Origin: Theropithecus gelada
Taxonomy: Eukaryota > Chordata > Mammalia > Primates > Cercopithecidae
Assembly: GCF_003255815.1 (NCBI RefSeq)
Contig: NC_037681.1
Span: 83,147,578 to 83,211,577, forward strand
DNA: 64,000 nucleotides
Reading direction: 5' to 3'
Shown here: positions 44,895 through 58,039 of the stretch, piece after piece
Position numbering within the stretch: position 1 is the first letter of the stretch
How the letters are laid out: the number at the start of each line of letters is the position of its first letter
Position numbers and translations under genes: made by a program
The notes under the pieces: generated by a model
What the model was told of the DNA's origin: nothing
Databases searched by the model: none
What the model saw: the letters and a program-made list of their open reading frames with translations, nothing else

Positions 44895-45324
44895 CTCTCG
44901 TCAGTTTTGTGTTGCTATAACAGAATACCTGAAACTGGGTGATTTAGAAAGAAAAGAGGTTTATTTGGCTTAAATTCTGGTGACTGGAAAGTCCAGGTTT
45001 GAACAGCTGGAGCCCTCTCTGGACTATGAGCAAGGGCCTCAGGCTTCTTCCACTATGGCAGACAGCAGAAGGGGAGGGGATACCTGCAAAGAGATCCCAC
45101 GGCAAGAGAAGAAGCCAGACTTTAACAACCTGCTGTCTCTGAAAGAATTCATTCTCACAAAAGCAAAAACTCACCCCAGCAGGAGGGCATTAATCTATGA
45201 ATGAGGAGTCCACCCCCATAATCTATTAATGAGGACCTAACCACCTCCCACTAGGCTCCCCGCTCCCAACACAGGGAATCAAATTTCAACATGAGTTTTG
45301 GTAGGGACAAACAAAACCATAGCA
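44895..45324 (-). mobile_element. ERVL-MaLR LTR (MST/MLT1 type)
   Basis: The reverse complement starts TGCTATGGTTTTGTTTGTCC, with 'GTGGGAGGTGGTTAGGTCC' and the end 'AAACCTCTTTTCTTT...CAGGTATTCTGTTATAGCAA', the MaLR order. It inserted in the old L1M. Confidence 0.78.
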
Positions 45325-46865
45325 ATAATGTAGCATGAGCAAAGGCCAGCATAAACAACAAATAACAGAATCAGACTGCAAAGCTTTAGCTATTGAAATG
45401 ACTAATCGTAGAACATAAAATAAGCCTAATAAATGTATTAAAAGAAATAAGAGAAAAAAATGAAAATATGCATAAAACATGACCAGAAGATTTGAAGAAG
45501 ACCCAAAAGAACTACTAGAAGTTTAACAGATAATATTTCAAATTAAAAATACAATAGACAGGTTTAACAGCAGAATAACCACAACTGGAGAATAGATTCA
45601 GATGGATAGATCCAAGAAAATTTCCAGAATGTAGCCCTAACAGACAGAAAATATGAACGAGAGGTTTTAACATTAAGACGGTCTTGTGAAAAATATAGAA
45701 ATTATCTAATTGGAGTTCCAGACAGACAGGAGAGAAGGAGAGGGGCAAAGGTAATAACTGAAGAGGTAGTGGCTGAGGATTTTTTTTAGAAATGAATAAC
45801 CACAGATTTTAAAAGCCCAACAATCCCAATAAGGATAAATAAAAGGACATTCACTCCTAGACATAATATAGTTGAACTGCAGAATACCATAAACAAAGAA
45901 AAAAAGATTGAAAAGCAGCCAGAGAAAGATAAGACAGATTAGTGTACTTTCAACAGGACAATTAGACTTAACAATTATAGAAGCCAGAAAAAGTTTAAAA
46001 TTTTCAATGTGTTGAAAGAAAATTACTGTCAACCAGAATTTGAATATTATCTTTCAAAAACAATGACAAAATCAGACACCTTCAAACAAGCAAAAACAAG
46101 AGTTTACCATCAATAGACCCTCACTAAAGGAAATTCTAAAGGCTGCTATTTAGGCAGGAAGAAAGGGAACAAGGAAGGTCAGAGATGAATAAAAGAATGA
46201 GGAGCAAGGAGAATGCTGAATATGTGCTTAATTGTAAATAAATATTGGCTACAAAGATCAATAATCTCTTTTTAGAAAATAGTATCGTAAGGGGCTAAAA
46301 AAACAAGATAGAAATGAAATACGCAGCTGTCAATAGCATGTAACTGGGAGCGGAGGATCAGAATTAAAGTGTTTATTGTGTGGTAGGATGGTAAAGATAT
46401 TGTTTCCATGTTAAAATTTCTAGCGTAACTACCAAGAATGTATAACTTTTTAACTATAAGGGGAAAAAGTGGAAAGAGAAAAATAATACAAAAGTAGATG
46501 AGAATAGGGGAAAAAACAAAATATTGAAGGTTCAAGATACATAAAAAGCACAATATAAGATGGCAAAAATAAATCCAAATATATCAATAATTAAGTAAAA
46601 TAGACTACTCAATTTATAAGCAAAGACTGACAAGTGGTATATATTGTGTTTTAAAGAATGCAGGTATATTCTCTTAAGTCACATTTAAAACATAAGGATT
46701 CAAACAAGAATAAGAGCGTAAAAAAAAGTTGTATCATGCAGACACTAACCAAGAGGATGTTGGTGTTGCTATATTAGTATCAGACAAAATAACCCTTAAG
46801 GCAAAAACCTTCACGAAAGATAAAGAGAACATTTCATAAAGAGTTTCATAAATAAAAAAGGTTCA

Positions 46866-47190
46866 GGCTGGGCGCGGTGGCTCAAGCCTGTAATCTCCGC
46901 ACTTTGGGAGGCCGAGGCGGGTGGATCACCTGAGGTCAGGAGCTGAGACCAGCCTGGCCAACGTGGTGAAACCCTGTCTCTACTAAAATTGCAAAAGGTA
47001 GCCAGGCATGGTGGTGTGCCACTGTAATCCCAGCTACTCTAGAGGCTGAGGTGGGAGAATTGCTTGAACCCGGGAGGTGGGGGCTTCAGTGAGCAGAGAT
47101 TCCGCCCCTGCACTCCAGCCTGGGTGACAGAGTGAGACCCCGTCTCAAAAAATAATAAAAATAATAAGAAAAAAATAAAAAAATAAGAAA
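46866..47190 (+). mobile_element. AluS/Y-type element with A-rich tail
   Basis: A full dimer ('ggctgggcgcggtggctcaa') followed by an (ataa)n-rich tail to about 47190, inside L1M sequence. Confidence 0.9.
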
Positions 47191-48089
47191 GTTTCGGTCT
47201 TCCAAGAGGATGTAAGAATTCTAAGCTGTTAAGTACCTAGATCAAGTTGACCAAATCAGTAAGGAGAAAGATTAGAACAACACAATTAACAAGCTGGCAC
47301 TAATTAAGTACAGTACATAGAACACTGCACCTAACAGCTACACAATATAGATTCTTTTCAACCAACATGGAGTATTTTTGAAAACAGACCACATTGCTAG
47401 GTTAGAATACAAATCTCAACTATTTAAAACTGGAATCATACAGACCACGGTTTCTGAACATAATGCAATTAAGTTAGAAATCAGTAACAAAAGGATAACT
47501 AGGAAAGTCCATATTTGAGAAATTAAGATATCCTCTTCTAAATAACATGTGGGTGAAAGAAGAAATTATAATGGAAATTAGAAAATACAATGTGTGAACA
47601 TAAAGACACTATAATAAAGATGTATTTAATGTAGATAAAGTAAGATCTAGTGAGAAATTATAGCCTTAAATGCTTTTATTAGAAAAGATGAAAGGCTAAC
47701 AATAAGAAGTTAGAAAAATAATAATGAAATAAAAATAAATAAAAGTGTAGAAATTAAATAAAGATAGTAGAAATTAATAATATAGAAAATAAAAATACAA
47801 CAGAAAGGATTCACAAGGCCAAAAATTCTTTCTTCGGAAAGCCTTTTAGAACAAAAGAGAGGTTATAATTACAGTTGATGGACACATTACATGGTTAATT
47901 AGGAGGATAATGTACATCAGTGCTGTAAGTTGGAGAACTTAGGAAAATGGATAAGTTCATAAAAAAATAGAATTTACTAAAACTTCCTCAAGAGGAAATA
48001 AAAAATAATATTCCAAAACATATTCAAGAAAATGAATTCATTTAAAATTGTCCCACAAAGTAAATACCAAAACCAGATAGTATTGTGTT

Positions 48090-48400
48090 TTCCTTAAAAA
48101 ATTTTTTAATTATAGAAATTTTAATATTGCACAAAAGTAGAGAAAATTGTAAAATGAACCTGTCCCCACCATTCAGCTTCAATGATTGTCAGCACTTGCC
48201 TTTCCTTTTTATTCAATCTCCACCCTCATTTTAAAAAAATTCCTTGCTTTGAAATAATTTTGATCTTACTGAAAAGTTCAATAAATAGTGCCAGGCATTC
48301 ACATATATCATTCATCCAGTTTCCCCTATTGTTAACACATTACATACCTCAGTACAATTAATCATACAGATTTTGATTCTCTCCTAATTGATCCATGGAT
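48090..48400 (-). repeat. Old L1ME-type 3' fragment
   Basis: Reverse-oriented text 'aatgaacctgtccccaccat' and 'cagcttcaatgattgtcagc' resembles L1M 3' UTR. Confidence 0.5.
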
Positions 48401-48464
48401 TTAATGAAGAAGCAAGAATATATTCAATTTTACTTACATGAAGTTAACAAAAAAAGTCTTATTT

Positions 48465-48598
48465 TATTTTATTTTTTTAATGAGACAAGGTCTCACTATG
48501 TTGCCCAGGCTGGTCTCAAACTCGTGGGTTCGGGTGATTCTCTCACCTCAACCTCCCAATACCTGGAATTATAGGCGTGGCCCACGATGTCCAGCAAT
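48465..48598 (-). mobile_element. Alu monomer (FLAM type)
   Basis: A single left-arm-type unit ('gacaaggtctcactatgttg', 'ggtgattctctcacctcaac') of about 130 bp in reverse orientation. There is no second arm, which is consistent with a free left Alu monomer. Confidence 0.75.
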
Positions 48599-48719
48599 GT
48601 TTTTTGTTTTTTGTTTTTTTTTAAAAACACAAATATGTGTGGTAAAAACAGAAAATTAAGGAACATTTTTATTTCCTTTTATTCATCTCAGAGATAAATC
48701 CGTTTATCTCTGAGTGTGA

Positions 48720-50110
48720 AGGGCTAGGGGTGGGATCAGGAAGGGGCTTATAGGGAACTTAGAAATGTTTAGTTTCTTAAACTAGGTAGTTGTTGCTATA
48801 CCTGTCTTGTGCTGACCATTCAGGGCCTCTGCCCTGGGCCCCAGGCTTTGGAGTGCCTCCCTTCAATGTTCTAAGTCTCTCTCCAGTGCATGAGATCAGC
48901 TGGGGAGTGCAGAGCAGTCCTGCACGTGAGCCCAAACCTGATCTCACATGGGTCCCGGTCCTCAGAAGCACTTTTCTCAAAAGTTGGTGAGTAGTCCAGT
49001 GACTAGGACCATTGTGGACTGGGCGTGCTATCTGGGCAATGTACCCAATACTCAGTCCAGGACTCACGGTCCTGGACCTCCATTTCTCCCCAGGGCACAT
49101 TTCTCCTCTGGGGCATTCTCTAACTCTCTACCAATCCACCTGTTCACCACCATGAGGTCAACCAGATGCCCAGAGGAGCTTTGAGACTCTCCGCTATGAG
49201 ACGGTTCCTGGGTTCTGGAGGGTGGTCTGGTGAGCAGATCACTCCCACTGGCCAGTGAGATTTTTCTTTTGCAGGATCGCTGAGCCTCCAGAAAGGTGAA
49301 GACAGGCTGATTTGGAGTGATTCTCATTCGTGCTGGACTAAAGACAAAGTCAGGTCTTTGGGGTATCCATGTCCAGGGGTGTTCCCACTGCAGTGTCACT
49401 TCCAGTGCACAGCAGGCGAGGGCAGCAGGGATGGCAGTGGGCATCCTGTACCCTATGCACACACACCCCCTCCTCCGTCACTGGCACCCAGGACAATCCG
49501 CAGGCTCTGGGCCATCTGTCAGACCATCCCTGGGGGTGGCCTTGCCTGTCTCATTGAGGAATGTAGAGGCCGCTGCTCCTCAATGCCAACGGGCCTTTCC
49601 TATCAATAACATCATTGTCTCTTAGGTCTATCTCTTTTTGTTTTGAGACGGAGGTTTTTTTGTTTTGTTTTGTTTTTGAGAGGCCTGTTGCCCGGGCGGG
49701 TGGGCAGTGGCACGATCTCGGCTCACTACAAGTTCTGCCTCCCAGGTTCACGCCATTCTCCTGCCTCAGCCTCCTGAGTAGCTGGGACTACAGGTGCCCG
49801 CCAACACTCCCAGCTAATTTTTTCGTATTTTTAGTAGAGACGGGGTTTCACCATGTTCACCAGGATGGTCTCGATCTCCTGACCTGGTGATCTGCCCCCC
49901 TCGGCCTCCCAAAGTACTGAGATTACAGGCGTGAGCCACCGCGCCCGGCCCGGTCTATCTTAATTAAGTCTTTCGGGACGAGGATCTGACCTTTCAGTGC
50001 AAATGGGTCCGATTTTCGGTCTCTGCCCCGGGCCCCTTGACTTATCCTCCCTACTGGTGGTGGGGTTTGGAAGGCAGAGGTGTGGTCAAGATACAAAGAG
50101 ATCACATTGT
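48720..50110 (-). other. Unidentified GC-richer block, split by an Alu
   Basis: About 1.1 kb of GC-richer DNA interrupted at 49634-49951 by an Alu. Minus-strand open frames of 132 (49462-49064) and 107 codons (49100-48777) lie end to end in different frames. Sequence on both sides of the Alu looks like one older unit. It may be an ERV-internal or processed-transcript relic. I recognise no motif and assign no function. Confidence 0.4.
49634..49951 (-). mobile_element. AluY-type element with TSD
   Basis: Reverse dimer. A (ttttg)n insertion sits near the 3' end. The duplication ggtctatct is at 49625-49633 and 49952-49960. Confidence 0.92.
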
Positions 50111-50119
50111 AGGAATGCA

Positions 50120-53030
50120 GGAATCACAGAAAATGAGAGATTAAATTGGAAGATATTTTCTAAGTTTTCGCCATACAATTCCTATCAGTAAATTTAACAT
50201 GATTGGAAAACAAATTACAGTTCACATTTTCCTGCATAGGCTGGGTAAGAATCTCATTTGTGGTCATCATCAATAAAGCCCAGAACAACCTTTGAGTGTT
50301 TGGCAGCCCTGTAGCATGATGTGTGATACAGAGTCATGAGTAATGATATCATCAGTATTAAATAAACTATAATCAGGAAACTTCACAGGTAAGAAGATCT
50401 ACATTGTTTAAATACAAGCAAGTTTAAAGAGTCATGACACTGTGACAATTAAGAGCAGTGCAACTGTTTTTCTGATGTGAAAGATATGAAATTAACCAGG
50501 AACAGTTCTTTCAATAAGGAACTTGAAGAGATAGTTCCGGAGTCTGAGTAAGAATAGTTTCTGAATCTGAGTAAGAAGAGATGGTGCCTGGATTCTAGGA
50601 AGAATCTTCATCTGTCCTGATTGAACAATAAACAAAGAATGTCTTTTCTATTAGTTACTTTAAATCTTCATGCATAACTCACCATTCCTCACATTGGCCC
50701 ATAAATTTTGTAGGGCAGTTTTAAAATCAAATTGTTCATGTAGACAGGGACCTCACAAAAAAATATTTACTTGTGGCCCCATACCCCCTAGGGGCAGAAG
50801 TGGATACTTGGATGTTTTTGCATTCTTCGTTCATTACTTATATCTTAGAAATGTTGTTTTGTATCTACTCAATATTTAATAGAAACTTATTTCTAAAATA
50901 AGAGACACAAGTAGAGGAAGTGGAGCTAGCAGAGAAGGCACAGAATGAGTAGTTAGAGCGATCAGAAGGGAATTGTGGTACCTAGAGGAATATAATAAAT
51001 GTTTCTAAATTAATAATGGATTCATGAACCGGGAGAAAGTTGGGAGAAGTTTTGGGCAAGAGATGTGGCCATATTTGTAACTCAGTTTGTCAAAGCATGT
51101 CATATTGGTTATGCACAATATGAAATCCAAACTCATTTAGAAAATCCTGCCCCGTTGGGCCCAAAGCATCTAACACCATCTATAATGCCAATCCAAGGTG
51201 TTATATTCCAAACTATAATGTTCTATCATCCCTTTTAAAAGTGAATTTCTGTGTAAAATAAAGAGCTTGTTAAAGGTAGGGTAATGAAGAAGTCTAGGGG
51301 GAGTGTGTTCCATAACATCTCCATCGTTTAGGAACTATATACATTTGCATTTACCTGAATGGCTTTTCTTTTGAAATTTTTGTCCTAATTTAAGTGACAT
51401 TATAAAAACAAACAAAAAAATGATGTCTATATAATATTGCTTCCTTTACTTAGCTATTTCACCTTTGTGGTTGACTGTTAAATTGTCTGCTTATGATATA
51501 CTTAATGAATAATTCTGATTATTTTCTCTCTTCAGTAGATTATTAACCCTACTCATCTTTTTTTTAAATGCAAAGAATGCTTAAATGAGTTATTTCCTTC
51601 ATTTACTCCTTGTCATTCGTTCAGGATTTGTTTTTAAGCTTTGCCAAGGGTCGTTTCCACTACAAAGTCCTGGTCTCTCCTATGTGAGGGGACATTCAAC
51701 ACCACGATAATCTTTTTGCTCAATAATCTCCTCCTTCATTACCTTCAATGGCTGTTTCAAACTTGAGGTTCTCTTCCCCATTAAGTCATTCCTTTGTCCC
51801 CTTTACTCACAGTAAATCAGTTTTCCTCCTCCTCTTCCCACTACTAATATTACTATTACGCAAACACACACACACACCCCTTCCTGATAAATCCCCAGTC
51901 TTTACCACCATCAAATTATCTTCTCCCTTGCTTTCTGCCCATTTCACTGTAATTAGTGTTCTTCATTCTATTCATGATTAAATACTCCAGTGTGTGTTGA
52001 TCAAACCCCTCCTATTCAGAAACCTCATGCTCTCAACCATTCTCTCCCTCTTCCTCTCTCTCTCATGTACGCATAAGCACACACATACCTCTATAACTTC
52101 CTCTTCGCTAACTTTTTCCAACCAGTATATAATGAACTTAAATCTCTCTTAATACTAAACAAATAGCTTTTCCTTAACTCAGTGTCCCTCTTAAAATTAG
52201 GCTACCCCTCATGTTGTGAACTGCATGTCCCAGCAGGCAGCATTCGCAGAATCAACACAGTGAATAAAATCCCCTAGGATTGACGATTACACGCCTGAGC
52301 ATCTACATGTAGTGGGCCTCCTCAGATTACCCATTTGTCTCCTTCCCGTTATAGTTACTGGGGAAAAAACTTATGCTTGTTTCTTTTCTTTTCTTTTTTT
52401 TTTCCACTCATTCCTCAGCTGACTACAACTGGTGTCTACACCACTAGCTTGATGTAATGTCTGGGGCTAAGGTCAACAGTTTCTTATTGCCAAGTCTGAA
52501 TATTTGTCTGCCTTTATCTTACCCAACTGTTATTTGAAGTTATAGACAAAACAGTTCTCAAAACTCCTCCTTTAACTTCTGTCTTCTTTTGAGATTCCTT
52601 CCTCCTACCTCACTGGATAATTCTCTACAGATTCCTTCAAGGACTTTGGTCCTCCAGGCCCTCCTTAGATGTGGTGTTCTCTGAAGTTGCCTCATAGAGT
52701 CTCTATCCTGTTCACTTTTTCCAGGTTGTTTAGATGATGTTGCTGAAATACGTGGCATTAGCTATACTGGGATCAAATTTTGAGACAGGGAGTTTTGGGA
52801 GTGGGGATGGACAGGAAGTTTGTAAAGTCAAGGGGGCAAGGTATAATATAATCTACCATTGGAAATCCTTTGAATAACCCATGGACACAGAATAGCACTT
52901 TCTCCCAATAAGTCTACACAGTGTTTAGAAGAAAGTATTGAACTTCAGCTGAGCACCAGGTTACATATACTTGACTTAGGTTTAGAACCATGGAATTTTA
53001 AGGGGAAAAACAAGCACAGTATCAGCATCA
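50120..53030. other. Mostly unique non-coding DNA
   Basis: No gene seen. 50530-50600 repeats 'tctgagtaagaa' twice within 30 bp. 51100-51260 has weak L2-like text. A (CA)n run of about 9 units lies near 51860-51880. Confidence 0.4.
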
Positions 53031-53049
53031 TTATTATTATGATGGTGAT

Positions 53050-53206
53050 TTTTGGAGACAGAGTCTCATTATATTGCCCAGGCTGGAGTGCAGTGGCTAT
53101 TCATGGAGCAATAACAACAGCCTGCAGCCTTGAACTCCTGGGCTCAAGCTGTCCTCCTACCTCAACCTCTTGAGTAGCTGGGACTACAGAACTACTGAGC
53201 TTGGCG
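53050..53206 (-). mobile_element. Alu right-arm monomer (FRAM-like)
   Basis: One diverged reverse unit ('gacagagtctcattatattg' to 'gtagctgggactacag') with an extra insertion around 53098-53115. The left arm is absent. Confidence 0.7.
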
Positions 53207-53853
53207 TGGCACAGCATCTTTAAGCACAAGACCAACACCCAGGATAGGGAGATGTTCAGCCCAGAGAATCTGAAACCTGCCTCTCTTCTCGTGTTTGTTT
53301 GGGGACAGACACTGAGAGGAATAGTGGGAAAAAATCATCACATCATTTTAACTATTGATTTTCTTTTGCCCTATTTTTTTTCTTTGTTTTGACAAAACAA
53401 AACAAAACAAAGATGTGTACTTGGATTTGCATAAGCTGAATGTCCACATGCCCTATACTACCTGTATGTAAATAACTCTCCTGTGTCTCCAGTCTGGTCT
53501 CCCTTCTGAGACCAGGCCCACATGTTGGAAATCCATTTTCTAGGCTAATCATCCCTTCATATTAACATTCTATAGACTAATCTCATCATTCCCCCCTACC
53601 TTTATCCCTTCTCCAGTCCTGCCTGAAAGAATGATACCTTTGTTCAATCACTCAAGCCAAATACCTGAGAATCATCTCTGATCTCCTTTCTGTGAACATC
53701 CACATTCCATCATTCTACTCTCTTCAAATTGCTCAAATTCATCTTCTCTACCTCTCCATCCCACTTCTATTGCCTTCACATTCTTGTCATCTGCCATCTC
53801 TCCCTAGGATTTTTACAGTGACTTTTAACTGGTCTTCCTGCTTCTGTCTTATT

Positions 53854-54157
53854 CTTTTTTTTTTTTTTTTTTTTTGTGACAGTCTCAATCTGTCACCCAG
53901 GCTGCAGTGCAGCAATGGCACCATCTCAGCTCATGGCAATCTATGCCTCCTGGGTTCAAGTGATTCTCCTGCCTCAGCCTCCCAAGTAGCTGGGATTACA
54001 GGTGCACACCACAACACCCGGCTAGTTTTTGCATTTTTAGTGGAGATAGGATTTCACCATGTTGACCAGGCTGGTCTTGAACTCCTGACCTCAAGTGATC
54101 CACCCAATTCGACCTTCCAAAGTGCTGGGATTACAGGTGTGAGCCACTGCACCTGGC
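53854..54157 (-). mobile_element. AluS-type element with TSD
   Basis: A reverse dimer with a T21-23 head. The duplication ctgtcttatt is at 53844-53853 and 54158-54167. Confidence 0.93.
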
Positions 54158-54318
54158 CTGTCTTATTATTGCTGTATTCCACAGTTAAGAATATGTGTGC
54201 AACACTTAGAAATGAGGCCAAGACAGTACAGTAGGTAGGTCCTTTCAATGTGGTGCTGAAGCATTGTTAAATAGATCTACTCAACAACTATTTAATTGTG
54301 AATGTATCTCCATTGAAG

Positions 54319-54436
54319 TTATTACTGTTATTATTACTGAAATTTATAAATTAAGGACTCACACTAGGCAGTTAGTTTTATTACTGTTATTATTACTGAA
54401 ATTTATAAATTAAGGACTCACACTAGGCAGTTAGTT
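54319..54436. repeat. Exact 59-bp tandem duplication
   Basis: Copies 54319-54377 and 54378-54436 are identical on direct reading. Each begins ttattactgttattattact and ends aggcagttagtt. Confidence 0.97.
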
Positions 54437-54849
54437 ACATGTTAACTTGTAGATTTTTGCATGGTAGAGATGCAAAGTTTTTTTCTGATAGAAGAGGTAA
54501 TCCCAATGTTTTATTTATTTTATTTATTTTATTTTTATTTCAATAGTTCTGCGAGAACAGGTCGTGTTTGTTTGCATGGAAAAGTTCTTTAATGGTGATT
54601 TCTGAGATTTTGGTGCACCCATCACCTGAGCAGTATACACTGTACTCACTGTGTAGTCTTCCCAGTGTTTTATTTCTCTAACGTTAGCCACCAGATCTGT
54701 CACTAACTTAAAGAAAAATTAAAAGCTGACGTTGGGTCCTCTCTTGATGGTGTATATAAACACCCATTCCTTAAGTCTCTTAGAACCAGCTTAACCAAAT
54801 TACTAGTTTCTGCACTATTTAATGAATTCAATAAAATCTTTGACAATTG

Positions 54850-55424
54850 TACATTTTTAAAAGTTTTATTCTTAATTGATGAATAATAATTGCATATTTT
54901 TATGGGATACAATGTGATGTTTTGATACATGTTTGTACTATGGAATGACCAAATCAGGCTAATGAACATATCCATCACTTCAAATGCTTTTCATTTCTTT
55001 GTGATGAGAAATGATAAAATCCACTCTTTTGGCTATTTTGAAAGCTATGATGCATTATTATTAACTGTAGTCATCATGCTGTGCAGTAGGTCACCAAAAT
55101 CCACTCCTCTTGTCTAACAGACTTTACACCCTTTGGCCAAAGGCTCCACTTTTCTCCTCTGCCCTTACCTCCACCATTCTACTCTCTACTTCTTTGGAAT
55201 TCACCTATTTAAGCTTTTGCATGTAAGAGAGATCATGCAGTACCTTTTTTTTTTTTTTTTTTTTTTTCTGTGCTCGGCTTATTTCCCTTAGCATAATGTC
55301 CTTTAGGTTCATCCATGTTGTCACAAATGACAGAATTTCCTGCTTTTAAAAGGCTGAGTAGTATTCCATTGTGTATGTATACATTTTTTTTTTTTATCCA
55401 TTCATCTGTTGTATTTTTTTTTAA
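54850..55424 (-). repeat. L1MA-type 3' fragment
   Basis: Reverse-oriented text 'tgatacatgtttgtactatg', 'acctatttaagcttttgcat' and 'gtagtattccattgtgtatg' marks an L1M 3' UTR and ORF2 end. It stops where the PSAT1 pseudogene begins. A T run of about 25 bases lies at 55243-55267. Confidence 0.75.
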
Positions 55425-57960
55425 AGATGTTCTGGGACTTTCATCTTCTTCACATGTTCTACATAAAATATTAACAATAGATAAACAGTAAAAGCAAAGA
55501 CTTTTAAGCAAAAATCTTCCAGAACTCATAGTAGTACTCTGGCCACCATAAAGAAAACAGTCAAGTAAACAAAGGATACTGGAGTTTAACAGTGATTTTT
55601 AGATTAATGGCACAATTAAAAAACAAAGAACAAATCAACCAGCCAATCTTCTCTTGCTATTGAAAGGAGAATAAAAGTGAATCATGGAACTAGATCTTTT
55701 GTGTGAAGCAGTTTAAAAAGAGGGGGTAGGGGGTGCAGAAGAGGAGAACAACTATTGCTAATGCAGTGCTGTAATGTGCAAGGTCAAGGATTCTAACACA
55801 TTTCTAAAAATCTCTAGATATATTACTGAGAACTGTAGTATTAGAAAATAAATGCATAGGCAGGGCGCAGTGGCTCACACCTGTAATCCCAGCACTTTGG
55901 GAGGCCAAGGCAGGCAGATCACGAGGTCAGGAGATTGAGACCATCCTGGCTAACACGGTGAAACCCCATCTCTACTAAAAATATAAAACATTAGTCAGGC
56001 GGGGTGGCATGTGCCTGTAGTCCCAGCTACTTGGGAGGCTGAGGCAGGAGAATCACTTGTACCTGGGAGGTGGAGGTTGCAGTGAGCTGAGATTGCACCA
56101 CTGCACTCCAGCCTGGGCAACGGAGCGAGACTCCGTCTTAAAAAAAAAAAAAAAGAAGAAATAAAAGAAATGCATAGAAATATAAACTATATGGCATTAA
56201 AACATACCCTGCTATATAAACATACAGTATGTCACTTTTATCTCTTCATGCGTATAACTGTATAAAGAAATATCAACAGTTTGACCTTTTGCCTGAAACT
56301 CTTAAATACTCATGAAATGCTCAATTTGAACTTAATTATTAGCTGAAGAACCCAGGAGACTCCACTGCTGTCTAGAATCTAGGATCTAGATTCACACCTA
56401 GAGGGCCCACCCATTAACCATTCTGTGTGTTCCTGTGTCTCCAGACACAATTAACTGCAACTCGCATAATTAAGTTAATAGGCAAGTTTGAATACTGAGA
56501 TCTAGCTAGAAAAAGTAGCAGCAAAGACAAACTAAGCTGGAATTCATTAGATAAGCAACAGGAAGATTTTAAAAATACTTCCAGTTCAAGTTGGAATTAA
56601 GGTGGCTGTTAAGTTCCACTGACGTTCCCAAACTAGTGATGTTTTGCTGTTCTCTGAAAAAAGAATCTATCATAAGCATATTCATTCGAGAAAAATAGCA
56701 TGTTTAAGTTTTCATAACTATTCCCAAGTTACTTTTTATTTTGTACATTGTTCAAGGGCAGCGTATATATTGGTTAGTATGTATTCATGGCTGGTGCATC
56801 TCCAAAATACTTTTTATGAGGGCTGCCAGCTTCTGAACATCTTCACTCTTGATGGTATTATACAGGGAGGAGATCTGTGCTCTCCCAAAGGGAGCATATT
56901 GAGTTCAAGAGCTTTTTCAAGAAATCGTTTTTTTTATAAAGCACCATCTCCTTTGACATTGCCAATATAGAATGGAATATTCATCTTCCTCATAATGGAA
57001 TATTATAAGGCTTTACTGGACATTCATAGAATCCTTGAGAATTATCAAAAATATCACAAATTATTATTTTAGATTTGATGGAGCTTCTCCATCACTGCTG
57101 CAGTGCCATCATTCTTAATCTACACCAGGAACAAGCCATGACGTAGTTGCTGAAATACTGTTGCATGTTGTACAAGAAGTTGTTTCCAACATGTACTTTG
57201 TATTCCAGGATGAAGGGCCACTCTCTGAGGGTGACCCCAGCAGTCACTGCAAATGATCACTACTGTCATCCCAAAACAACCAATGTGCTTCTGGGCACCA
57301 GCAAAAATCACACCAAACCTGGAAGCATCCACTGCCTGCGACAGAAAGTTTGAGGATATGTGGAAAACCAGTAGTGCTTCCTGAGATCAGATATAAAGTC
57401 AAATGCCACCCTGTGCCAGTCATTTGTGCAGTATTACACATAGAAGCTGTAAGGATGAAGTTCCAGGTGTTGAATCTGGAATTTTCATATAACTCCCAAG
57501 TTTAGGGTAGCTGATATTCACAATCTCAAACTTCTTGGATGCTTCTGCAGCTTTAGCTGACCAAGCTCCTGCCACCACATAGTCGGCACACCTTCCTGCT
57601 TTCAGGCACTTTGGGTTTAAGGGGACAGTACTGAACTGACCAGACCCACCTTCTTGCACAAAAATGACCTTGTACAGTAGTTGTCTGGAATGGCTAACAG
57701 TTCCCACACCAGATTCTCTGTGGTATTAATAATTTTAGTGAACTCGAATGACCTGTTGTTCATTTCAAGAACACTAATGCCAATTCCTTTGTGGTCTAAT
57801 AATTATTGTTCCATCTCTAACAACTCTGAGCTCAGCACCTTGGTGGGCCCAGGGCTGAAGCTGACCACCTGCCTCCGTGGTGTGATGGAGGGTAGGGAAT
57901 CAGCTGAGGGGGACCTATTGTGTGGGCAGCATGCATCCCCTGACCTGCAGTGGCAGGAGC
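55414..57960 (-). pseudogene. PSAT1P: Processed pseudogene of PSAT1 (phosphoserine aminotransferase 1)
   Basis: The minus strand from about 57886 to 56790 reads as PSAT1 coding sequence without introns. Segments RQVVSFSPGPTK, LKAGRCADYVV, AGAWSAKAAE, FGVIFAGAQK and KALELNML are in family order. The initiator codon reads ATC. There is an early TAA after LLEMEQ, several frameshifts and further stops, so no enzyme is made, although the lysine of AGAQK that binds pyridoxal phosphate in the parent survives. The 3' UTR continues to about 55428 and ends in a poly-A tail (T run 55414-55422), which proves retrotransposition of an mRNA. An Alu (55860-56167) sits in the 3' UTR part. The parent enzyme acts in serine synthesis. 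Confidence 0.93.
55860..56167 (+). mobile_element. AluS/Y-type element in the PSAT1 pseudogene
   Basis: A full dimer with an A-rich tail. The duplication aaatgcatag is at 55850-55859 and 56168-56177. It is antisense to the pseudogene and later than it. Confidence 0.93.
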
Positions 57961-58039
57961 CTGTTGACCAGTGTCCATTCTCTATTAATATGTGAATCAT
58001 GTTTTTAAACTCTTTGGAAATTACACTTTGATATCATAC

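Larger units (their letters stand above)
44090..48085 (+). mobile_element. Ancient L1M element, split
   Basis: ORF1/ORF2-like plus-strand text, for example 'aaaggacattcactcctaga' and 'gaaattctaaaggctgctat', is strongly decayed. It is interrupted by a MaLR LTR (about 44895-45324) and an Alu (46866-47190). No reading frame of use is left. The minus-strand frames across it are incidental. Confidence 0.7.

Noticed and set aside
54300..54440. Possible CRISPR-like direct repeats
   Set aside because: Only two adjacent copies with no spacers, in a primate genome; this is a tandem duplication.
57120..57707. Possible functional aminotransferase gene
   Set aside because: Intronless, with stops, frameshifts and a 3' poly-A tail; it is a processed PSAT1 copy.
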